From positions 744,001 through 808,000 of the forward strand of contig KV748237.1 in assembly GCA_001692895.1 (NCBI GenBank): DNA of 64,000 nucleotides, in the 5' to 3' direction. Below are positions 46,801 to 55,700 of this stretch, piece by piece. The notes below the pieces were generated by a model. That model was not told the DNA's origin. It did not search any database and saw only the letters and a list, made by a program, of their open reading frames with translations. Source of the DNA: Cenococcum geophilum 1.58. Its lineage: Eukaryota; Ascomycota; Dothideomycetes; Gloniales; Gloniaceae. Made by a program: the position numbers and the translations under genes. Within the stretch, counting starts at the first letter, position 1, and each line of letters begins with the position of its first letter.

Positions 46801-47094
46801 ACAACCCTCTAACGGACTATTACGCTCTATAGCACTGCCGTTTATATTGGATTTAAGCCAGATATCTAAGTTAATATATACTTCTCTAGATTTTCTTAAT
46901 GGGGCTTCCTAGTCTGCAAGCTTAATTCCAAGTTTAAACAGATATTTAAGCATTTTAACCACCCTTTCTAAATCTATATAGCTGCTCTCTTCCCTATTAA
47001 TACGGCCTGTAAATAGGGAGAGCCTTATAATAGCTAGCAATACTTTTACGTTTAGCTATACTATACCTACCCCAAATTTTACAAACTACGCATC

Positions 47095-47375
47095 TATTTC
47101 AGCCCCTACTAGTACTATAGCCATCTTAGTTCTAACTCGCAATACATTTATCTTAGTTTTTATTAGCACCAAAACCGTCTTAGTTCTCACTAGCACTATA
47201 TTTATTTTAGTTTCTACTAGCACTATATCTACCTCAGTTCCCACCAGTACTATATCTATTTTAATTCCTACTAGGGTTACATCTTCCTTAGTTTCTAATA
47301 GCATTATATCTATCTCAATTCTTACTAGTACTATATCTATTTTAGTTCCAACCAACACTATATCCATCTCAAATC
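47095..47375 (+). repeat. 30-bp coding repeats, about nine units
   Basis: Units of the form ACTAGCACTATATCTATCTTAGTTCC(T/C)AC encode a T-S-T-I-S-I-x-V-P decapeptide on the plus strand in the Ser/Thr-rich relic. Confidence 0.75.
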
Positions 47376-48148
47376 CTATAAGCTCTGCTATCGGACTTCC
47401 ATATATATCTCTGGATCCCACGGCCTCTATTTTTGCCTCTATCTCTTCTTTTTATATTATAAAAGTTATAGCTACTATATATACGCTTATACGGATAATT
47501 CCAACTTCCCCGATAACGCTATGGTCACTTAGACAATTTTTAAGCGCTTTAGACGTCGCTCCTAGTTCCTTAATTTCCTTAAGTTCTGTAATTCTAGCCA
47601 AAGAAATAGCTGCGGTTTTACTACTAGGTTTAACTAGATAGGACTAGATGGACTAGAGCAGCACGACAAATTTTATACTAGCTACCTTAATAATAGATTT
47701 AGGGTCCTTAAGTACTTAGCTTCTTAGTATCTTTCCTATATTAACTTCGGAAATTGTTCTATTAAGTATAGCTATAGGTAGGAGCTACTCCGGAGCTTGG
47801 ACGAGCTTATAGATCTTAGATAAACCTAATACGCTAGTTACTTCTTTCCGTACTATTATTTCCTCTAATAATAAGTATTATACCACTTTTACCACTACGC
47901 AGATATAAGTGCCAAATAACGGCACTCTATTTAGTAATTCTTTACAGAGTTATATAGTAAAGGCTAAGAGTATTAGGGTTAGTCTTGGTATAATTGCTAG
48001 GATACTAGCCTTCGCAGCCATGATTGTGTTGCTGCTGAGGTAATATAGGCGGCGCTAATAGGGCACGATAAATATAAGAAGGCCGGTTATTTCTCGCCCT
48101 TTTCCAATCTAGGGATACGTTTTAGCTCTATTATTTAACACTATATAA

Positions 48149-48451
48149 TGTATACGGGAGTTTAGATATATTATTTGTCGTTCTCTAATATGTAAGCTAG
48201 CGTAAAGTACCGAAGTAAGTTAATAGTACTTCCGTTTTAGTAAATAAGATTGCGGCGGCTTATTTATAATATATTAACAGGCGTATCCCTTATAGTGAGT
48301 TAGGTTATAGCGATGGATTAGTGTTACTAGAGGCCCGATTAACTTATCTATTAAATTTTAGGTGGTAACTGCTTCTTAAGGTGCCGTGTTTACGTTTATA
48401 TTAGAGGCAGGTACTATCTTCTACTACTATATTCTAAGACTAACTTTTATA
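48149..48451. other. Spacer
   Basis: Intergenic, RIP-mutated, with nothing recognised. Confidence 0.4.
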
Positions 48452-48960
48452 ATGCATAAATTACTACTCTCCCTAGTATTCTTTTTTCCGACTGCTTTTG
48501 GGCTCTGGAACTATACATCGGATAAAATGCCTACTGTGCTTATTACTACAAATTAAGGGGGAGGGAATCCTGTATGGAATTTTGGCCTACCGCTTTACTA
48601 GGATTGTAAGGTACCTTTTAACAACACCTAACCTTATTTTACAGCGGGAGGTAGAACTAGCATCTCTTATTTATATTTTTAAAATAATTTAGAAGCTAAT
48701 AGTTATAGATTCTGCGTTATATGGTTCAGTAGTTCCTCAACTAGCCTTTTCTCTACAAGTTACGGGGATAGCTATTGGATATGGAACTACTACGCCTCTT
48801 ATAGTTACTCCGCAAATCTTAGAATTATTTCCTCTTTCTTTAATTAACTGCTATGCACATGGCCATCTTTCTGATGGGACTGGCGTAATCGGTTAATTTA
48901 ACGCCTTAACTCCGCCGGAAAATCCGTATATTATTCTTATTAACTTAATAAGCTGTAGTT
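48452..48960 (+). pseudogene. RIP-mutated small secreted protein
   Basis: ATG at 48452 starts a signal peptide (M-H-K-L-L-L-S-L-V-F-F-F-P-T-A-F-G) still intact, followed by an N-Y-T motif (possible N-glycosylation). A Tyr/Ser/Asn-rich mature part with one D-C and R-F-C continues to about 48870 with TAA/TAG breaks, then a TGA. A second overlapping frame stays open to about 48890 (48720-48890), so the correct C terminus is uncertain. The layout fits a small secreted protein of unknown function. Confidence 0.45.
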
Positions 48961-49889
48961 CTACTATTAGTATATCCTCTTAATTATATAAAACAACCTC
49001 CCTTAAATAGTTTTATTATAAAATTCTCTCGTAAAACATAATTGTATATTACTTATGATTTATATAGTCTTAATCTACAGCTACGGCAGAATTGTATATA
49101 TGAATGTGTCGACCTGAATTAGGTTATCTTGTCACCGACTTAGCTACCTCTATTGACTTAGTTATTGACTTAGTCATTAACTTGGTCACCTACCCCTTAT
49201 TTCTATTACCACCCCCCTTCCCCCTTCTCGTTCTTATTTCCTATACCTTTCTTATATATATATAGAGGCTCTTAGAGCTATATTTAATAGACAGAGTCCT
49301 TATTCTTTTCTTATAATCGGTGCACGGATATCCGATTAATAGAATGTTAAAATATCCAGAGACACCAAATTTAGTAATTAGAGGCTCTGCGATGCCCTTA
49401 GCTTTTTTAGGGTAGTAGTTAATATAGGGGGTAAGGATGGTGTAGGGGGTGAGGATAATATAGGGGATGGGGGTGGTGTAGGGGGTGAGGATAATATAGG
49501 GGATAGGGGTGGTATAAGGGATAAAAGAAGTTTAGTCGTTATCTTAGTCACCTTTATTACCCTACTTAACCACCCTCTCCGCAATTATAGATACTTAGAT
49601 GGCTGAGAATTTGTAGTTTATAGCTATGCCGATATGTATTATCTTAGCTGCTAATATCGCCTTAATTGGAGTTTTTTTACGCTTATAATTTCTTCCCTAG
49701 TAGCCACCTCGTCCCCTTAGTTAGCTTATTTAAGCTTAATCTATACTCTTTATGGCTACAATGACCCTTATTCTAAAGTACCTACTCTAAGTATAGATAC
49801 TATATACTCCTAGAGGTAGTCTCTATAAGGCGTTTTAGCTGGGTTTAAAAACAAAAGGCATGTCTATTATTAAGAGTAACTTCCTTAAA
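48961..49889. other. Spacer with two minisatellites
   Basis: GACTTAGT(C/T)ATT-type units repeat at about 49137-49185. G-rich units of about 36 bp (GGTGTAGGGGGTGAGGATAA) repeat at 49438-49520. The 68-codon minus-strand frame across the latter (Pro/Ser-rich) is a product of the repeat. The 5' part of the chromodomain element was not recognised. Confidence 0.4.
49438..49520. repeat. 36-bp G-rich minisatellite, about 2.3 units
   Basis: GGTGTAGGGGGTGAGGATAA recurs at a 36-bp spacing followed by a partial unit. The run is strongly purine-biased on the plus strand. Confidence 0.7.
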
Positions 49890-50280
49890 ATTTAGAGTTC
49901 CCCTATCTTCTCCCTAGATCGACTACAAAAGGCCATAGATAACCCATTATCTAGATAGTATAACGGCCTCCCCCCGCTAATCCAGATTATAGAGGACGAG
50001 GAATAGGAAGTTGAAGAAATCCTAGCAGTTAAAAAGGACTGTAATATCTTGAAATACTATATAAGCTAGGTAGGCCATAACGAAGACTTAGAATGGTATC
50101 CTGTATCTAATTTTAAGTATTCCCCCTATAAGCTACGGGATTTCCACCTAGCCTAACTAGACCTCCCTAGACTACCACGCAAACTAGAAAACTGGATTAA
50201 ATGCTAGGAAGAAGGGTTGGACAATTATAACAATTTAGACGACGATAAGGAGCTCGGACAACACCTAAGGGCAGGCTTTT
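49890..50280 (+). pseudogene. RIP-mutated chromodomain end of a Gypsy (chromovirus) polyprotein
   Basis: The plus-strand frame has D-E-E-(stop)-E-V-E-E-I-L-A-V, Y-Y-I-S-(stop)-V-G-H-N-E-D-L-E-W-Y-P, F-K-Y-S-P and L-R-D-F-H. This is the chromodomain signature E-V-E-x-I-L ... Y-x-V-x-W-x-G-x-x-x-x-x-x-W-x-P, with the middle Trp now a stop. An acidic D-D-D-K-E tail follows and then a polypurine tract. In fungi this order is typical of the C terminus of Ty3/Gypsy elements, where the chromodomain steers integration to heterochromatin. The upstream pol was not recognised, so this is a 5'-truncated or heavily mutated copy. Confidence 0.65.
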
Positions 50281-50282
50281 TC

Positions 50283-50294
50283 GAGAGGGGGGGG
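50283..50294 (+). other. Polypurine tract of the Gypsy relic
   Basis: GAGAGGGGGGGG directly precedes TAATGTAAC, the likely start of the 3' LTR, and follows the chromodomain frame by a few codons. Confidence 0.6.
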
Positions 50295-50690
50295 TAATGT
50301 AACTATACTAGGGCGCGAGGCAGATGAGGCAGATAAGGCAGGTGAGGTGGGTAAGGTAGGTAAGGTAGATAAGGTAGTTAAATATATATAGTAATAGTGT
50401 TATTAGTTTCTAGTGCCTTAGATATATTTAGATAAATATTAAAGATTTAATTATATTACCTGCGTAAGATTTTTAATCCCAATGCTATATTCCTTTTTTA
50501 TATATTTAATTCTAATATAATTTGCAGGATTAAGAAAATAATACTATTTAACGACTTCTTTAATCTCGTTCGAGATCGAGTAAACATAATAGAAGTCTTA
50601 ATATTAATATTTTGCCATTGGCTATTAAGTCTTTCTCTTCCTTTAATCCTCCGCTTAATCTTACGATGTCGTTACGCTCTACCCGCAAAC
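50295..50690 (+). repeat. Putative 3' LTR of the Gypsy relic
   Basis: It starts after the polypurine tract with TAATGTAAC. At 50321-50385 it carries GAGGCAGATGAGGCAGATAAGG-like nonamer units, the complement of the CCTAATCCA arrays elsewhere. The 3' end was not located. Confidence 0.4.
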
Positions 50691-52200
50691 ATTAATATAT
50701 TACACTTAGACGGCTTCTGCGAACTCTATAAGGTTATAAGTATCTCAGACTATAAGAATTTTACGCTTGCGTTGTATATAAAAGGTAAGGACGGTACGGT
50801 AAATAGACCGATACTCGCGTTGGAGGTGTATAGGGAGAGAAAGAACCCTATGCGTTACTTAAGACCCTACTTTACTAATCCTAAGGGCCTTTTTGACGCA
50901 ATGGCCGAGAGTAACGCGTATATATTAGGTTCTCGCGCTACAGACTACTTCGTGCCTAGCTCTACTGAGCTACACTCTGATTTCGACTTCTATATCTAAG
51001 CAGATATTAAAGGCATTTTTAGAATGCTTAGTGAGATGAAGTTAAGCTATGGTGTACAGTAGACTTCTCTAATATGGTCGCTAGTCCGAAAATTAAGCTT
51101 TCGAAAATTTAAGATAAATATAAGAGTGTTGCAACATATATCTAAGTCTAAAGAATTTAATGCCCTGATGGAAAAGTATCCTTAAGAAAAGGTTCATTCT
51201 ATGGAATATAGCGAGGGCCTAAATGCATCCGCTGGGTATACCTTTAACGGAACCGCGTTCTTATTTAACTAAGATATGTCTAGTTAGAACAACTATTGGG
51301 ATAAAGACATAGATGAAATGGACTTACCCGATCCTGTCTATAAGACTATAGAAGATAAGGAGCATGACGCTTATATTTAGTTGCGGCAGTTCTTTGCCGA
51401 TCTTTACTATTATCAATATAACTATAACCTGTAAGGATTATATAAGACGATCTAGGTCTTACGTGATAGGAAGGGATTATAGCATCTAGGGATGTTACTA
51501 ACCTTTTCCTTTTAGCACGAATATGACTACGATAGGCTAGACGAATACGACTGAGGCAGCGAAACACTTAAGGTAATTAAAGGAAAGAGCGCAAAGAGTG
51601 GGGTTTGTGTGCAATTAATGTTTAATATAGCCGTCCCTTAGTTAACTCCTTTCTATAACATCCTCTAATTTTATTCAAGTTAAGTTTAATGTTTCATTTC
51701 TGGGCTCGGAGCGGTACATTTGTACCCTAAACCCTCCTAGTAGAAGGAGGCATATGCTTAGTTACGTAGAGTGGAGACCCTACGTGTCTAGGCGGCCAGA
51801 GAGAAGTATAAGGTTTGAGGATATTGATATATGGAGAATTAGGTGGTGCTAGAACTCCGCAGAATAGGGGATAATAAATCCCTATTTATACTATTTCCGT
51901 AGAGAGAAGGATGGTCGGCTAAAACACTAAAGCAGTTCCGGGATGATTTGTAGGTCATGGCTTAGTGGCAGAAGGAGACCCAGCTCGATCCTCTGCTAGG
52001 ATTATATCAGATGCTCCTGGAAAACCGTTAGGGGGTAGACATTAAGGCCACACGGTGGAATACCAGAAATTCGGGATACACATGCGACAGCCAATATCTC
52101 CTTCAGCAATTCTATACTAACTGTCTTAATGAATATGGCATCTTACCTGAGCTCGGTATTGTAGACTCCCATATCCAAGCTAAGTATTATAAAGAATAAT
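50691..52200 (+). pseudogene. RIP-mutated fungal nucleotidyltransferase-fold protein
   Basis: Frame 50691 to about 51860, then a shift into a neighbouring frame to about 52200; breaks are mostly TAG/TAA. The best motif is near 50930: L-G-S-R-A-T-D-Y-F-V-P-S-S-T-E-L-H-S-D-F-D-F-Y-I, split by the usual spacing of the nucleotidyltransferase site G-S-(x)n-D-h-D. Farther on, near 51605-51720, come V-Q-L, F-Y, (Q)-V-(Q)-C-F-I-S-G and A-V-H-L-Y, as in the uncharacterised fungal family that starts with G-S-R-A-x-(D/E)-Y-F-V-P. The 75-codon open frame at 50772-50999 is its surviving part. Activity and substrate are unknown. The region from 51900 to 52200 retains more CpA than the rest. Confidence 0.55.
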
Positions 52201-52319
52201 AGTCATGGGGCCTTAAGCACCCCTAAAGCTACTTATAAGACTGTAGAGCCTCTTATAATTCGATAGAGTTCTTATTCTTAATCTTCTATTTAACATTAAA
52301 GTATTAGAGCTTGGGTCTA
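52201..52319. other. Short spacer before the Copia insertion
   Basis: AT-rich sequence up to the target site; no feature. Confidence 0.4.
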
Positions 52320-52324
52320 TCTAT

Positions 52325-52596
52325 TGTTGGCCACGGAGGTAGCTTTCGACCGTATTACAATTGTCTTTGATGCCTAGTACCCTATGTAAAGACTACCCTA
52401 GTGCTTACCCTCGTATTTCGTATGTCTTAGTACGTATCTCTGTTGCCTGTACCTCCCTCCTTTCCTATTCTAGCATCTTCCTCGTGTATATATAGACCCT
52501 CGAGAGCCACCTTGAATAGAACAGATCACTCGTACAATTCTGTGTCTCTACCTACCAGCCAGCTTAAGTCATTTCGTGATACCTGCCTGGCTGAAA
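52325..52596 (+). repeat. Copia 5' LTR
   Basis: It begins TGTTGGCCACGG and ends GGCTGAAA, lacking the usual terminal CA. It is about 10 bp shorter than the 3' LTR because of small deletions around 52353, 52423, 52487 and 52500. Confidence 0.95.
52487..52494 (+). promoter_or_regulatory. LTR TATA box
   Basis: TATATATA lies in the second half of the 5' LTR (counterpart near 57722-57731 in the 3' LTR), placed to start the genomic transcript within the LTR. Confidence 0.55.
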
Positions 52597-52607
52597 GTTA
52601 TAAGCCC
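52597..52607 (+). other. Copia primer-binding site (half initiator-tRNA type)
   Basis: GTTATAAGCCC lies immediately after the 5' LTR. It differs by one base (A for G) from GTTATGAGCCC, the complement of the anticodon arm of initiator methionine tRNA. This matches the Copia habit of priming with a cleaved initiator tRNA half. The one difference is a TpG-to-TpA change. Confidence 0.75.
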
Positions 52608-52756
52608 GGTAACCTTCTGAGCACCAGGGAGATCTCAGTGGCCAGACGACTACCACTAAGCCTCTTTGAGCATAGTTCGTCACGAAATATCGCGTGCCTT
52701 ACGCGTAAGCGCGTCTCTTTACGCAACCTCAAAAGAACCTCAAAACAAGAGCCACC

Positions 52757-55700
52757 ATGGCAACCAAGGACTCTACGAACCCTCTTTTGCTAACCCAGAA
52801 AGACTGGCCTATATGGTTTCAATTTATCCGTCGAGAAGCAAGTTTTGCGAAGATCTGGGACTATGTCGACCCAGATAAGACGGAGAACGAAATCAAGCAA
52901 AACACTGAGCCAGCCATACCTTCGATAGCAGCAGCTCCTACAGCACCTGTAGCAGCACCTGCAGACCCTGCAGCACCAGCAGCGGACCCTGCAGCTCCAG
53001 CAGCAACTCCAGCGTCTACTGGAACAGCTACACCTGGGTCATCGAGTCAACAAGAACAACAACCTCAGCAATCTCTAGAGACACAGAGAATGCTCTTCGA
53101 GCTCTACAAGCTACAACGACAGGACTACCTAAAGCGGGAAGAGAAGCTCCACACGTTCGCAGCACTTTTGCATGCCACCGTGGGCACCAACTTCTCAGGG
53201 TATCTCAAGAACCTCACCACACCACATTCGATTGTAAGACAGTTAAGGAAGGTAGCAAAGCCATCTCAAGCTACGCTACAGCAGATGGTATTGGACGATC
53301 TCAAAAAAAGGAAACAAGGGCCTAAACGTCAGACTCTGGAATCATGGCTTCAGCTTCATATCACCATCATACAGAACGGCGAAGAGCTAGAGGAAGGGCT
53401 GATAGAGGCAACGGAAAGCAGCGTTGTACGAGCCTTTGTCCAGGACTGTGAGGAGATCTGTCCAGCTCTGTACCATGCCTTCATCCAGAAGGTAGCGAAG
53501 AGGTCAGAGAAGCTCGAAATGTCGACGATGATTGAGGAATTTAACCTCCTCTACAAGCATCCAAATACGGGACGTAACGCCCATGCTACACTATCAGGGC
53601 AGCCGTCTGCAGATCCTACGACGTCTACCACCCCAGCACCTTCTCAATCACCTGAAACAAAGTGCTTTGCTTGTGGTTTACCCCATAAGTTAAGGAATTG
53701 CAAGCAGCTATTTCAGTCTCTCCGAGGTCCGAACTTTGTACCGAATGACGAGTGTCTACGGAGGTGTCAGGAATGGCTCAAGGTCCCGACAAACAAGCAG
53801 TATTATGACAAAAGAGTCAAGCAGATCGAGAAGGAAGGCCCTAGGTCAAGGACGTCTCCAGCCTCTGCTGAAAAGATTGAGGATCTGGACAGGCCCCGAG
53901 CTACAGCAGCTGCTGTAACAACATCCTACTCATCGTCATCATCGCAGGAACATCCGGATCTGTCTTTGATCAACGCCTGGGGGTATGACACTATGGCAGA
54001 CACCCACTTCTGCAACGACATCAGATACTTCCGTGACCTCAAGCCATGCATGTCCACAGCAACGGCTGGAGATTCTGGAGCAGAAATCCATGGATACGGT
54101 GATATCAACTTGGCCATTGAGGTGGGCGAACAACGTCTGACTCGGTATCTGACATTAAGGAACGTAGCGTACGCTCCGTATTTTCATACCAATCTGATAT
54201 CCGCAGCAAAGCTCCGCAGGGTTGGAGTAATTATGGACCAATCTACGAACCATCTGCGCTACAAAGATGACGGAAGCCTGTTCGGCAACCTCACGGAATA
54301 CGGAGGTCTCTACCTCATTAATGCCATCGCCTGCGTACCACCTACTCCTACTGCCTACGCTACGTCCACCAGATTCTTTAAGACCTCAGCATATGACAAA
54401 GTATGGCATCAGCGCTTACTACACTGCGATATGGAGTCAGTGGATCATCTGCCGACTGCGGCAGACGGGGTCAAGGTGGTCAAGACGGACAGAGGAAGAA
54501 CTCCGTACGGTGTACCACTTTGTGAACCATGTGTTCTCGGAAAGATGACACAGCAGACATCTCGCAGAATATCCGCAAAGGGAACCTACCCTTTCGAACG
54601 TGTACACTTTGATGTCATCATGGAAGAAGACGGGTTCAATGGAGATACATGTGTAGCTCATTTTTGGTGTGACTACACGAAGTACCATCGTGCCTTTCCC
54701 ATCAAGAACCATAAGCAAGAGACGCTGTTTCCACTCTTCGAATCGATGATAGCATTTGCGAAGAAATTTGATGCTCGAGGTATCCGCATTTGGCATATGG
54801 ATAAGGAGCAAGGTGTAGGCGCCAGGGTAAAGAACCTCATCCAGCTTAACGGAGGTGTCATTGAGCAATCGACACCAGATACTCCTGCTCAAAATGGACC
54901 TGCAGAGAGGTCAGGGAGAGCCATTTCCGAACGAGCAAGGACTGCTGTCATTGAAGCAAAGTTACCCGTGGATCTGTGGCCCGAGTTCGTGCTCCTTGCA
55001 GTGTTCCTACTCAATCGAACTCCCATTGAGTCCATCGACTGGAAGACCCCATTTGAGATGCTGTATAAACGGAAGCCATGGCTAGCAGGGCTTCGTGTAG
55101 CCGGATCTTTGACCTACGTGCTCATCAAACACGGCATTCCTAGGAAGGCAAAGTTTGAGCCACGAGCCCAAATAGGCTATCTCGTTGGTATGGAAGCGTC
55201 AAATATCTATAGGATATGGATACCAACCACCAACCGCATCATCCGATCTCGTGATGTACGAATTGATGAGTCAAAGAGATATCAATCTCCCGAAACACCA
55301 GAACACCTTATTATCTCGCAGGCTCAAAAGGACCGTTTTCAGCAAGTCCAGGACCTACTGGATAATCTTCAAGATGGCAGCAAGGACTGGATGGAGAACT
55401 TTGACGAAGAACTGGATGTAAGACTGCCGCATTTGGCAAGTATCGACGTTACTCCTACGTCAAAAAGCATTCAGATCTCAACAGAAGAACTCCGTCAGCT
55501 ACCTACCCCGGAGCTAACTCCAGAACCGTCTATACCATCAGCGTCTTCGGCGCCTCAGCAATCACCATCTACGGTGGCATCTACGCCACAGACATCATCT
55601 ACCACTCAGTCATCTTCTGAAGTCACCGAACCACCGTTCGTAGACCCTACACCTCGTTCCGAACCTCAGACGACAGCAGGCTCATCGTCAGGGGGTGAGA

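Larger units (their letters stand above)
45815..48148 (+). pseudogene. RIP-mutated Ser/Thr-rich cell-wall protein with repeats and membrane anchor
   Basis: A single plus-strand frame of 778 codons runs from 45815 (ATA at a likely former ATG) to TAA 48146, broken only by TAG/TAA. It starts with a signal peptide (F-I-V-G-L-L-L-L-L-V-P-Y-F-F-L-G). Residues about 90-330 hold four repeats of about 60 residues (spacing 180-184 bp) centred on K-S-x-G-x-I-(G/E)-P-(Q). Residues about 425-520 are 10-residue T-S-T-I-S-x-x-V-P-T repeats. A hydrophobic helix near residue 735 (I-I-A-R-I-L-A-F-A-A-M-I-V-L-L-L) precedes an Arg-rich tail. This is the architecture of fungal wall sensors or adhesins: secreted, O-glycosylated stalk, one membrane pass. 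The 111-codon minus-strand frame across the decapeptide repeats is a shadow. Confidence 0.7.

Noticed and set aside
47086-47421. 111-codon minus-strand frame of I-D-I-V-L-V-G-T-K repeats
   Set aside because: It is the antisense of Ser/Thr decapeptide repeats in a 778-codon plus-strand relic with signal peptide and membrane anchor. The plus-strand reading explains much more.
49378-49584. 68-codon minus-strand Pro/Ser-rich frame
   Set aside because: It is generated by the 36-bp G-rich minisatellite. No start context or domain.
1-52000. Protein-coding regions on an alternative genetic code (TAA/TAG reassigned)
   Set aside because: The Copia polyprotein uses the standard code and ends normally. 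Missense changes (His and Cys to Tyr, Met to Ile, Asp to Asn) accompany the stops, which fits RIP and not a code change.
52443-52793. 116-codon frame starting in the 5' LTR, and its 62-codon twin in the 3' LTR
   Set aside because: It lies in the LTR and leader, overlaps the strong ATG of the polyprotein in another frame and shows no domain. The LTR copies make it appear twice.
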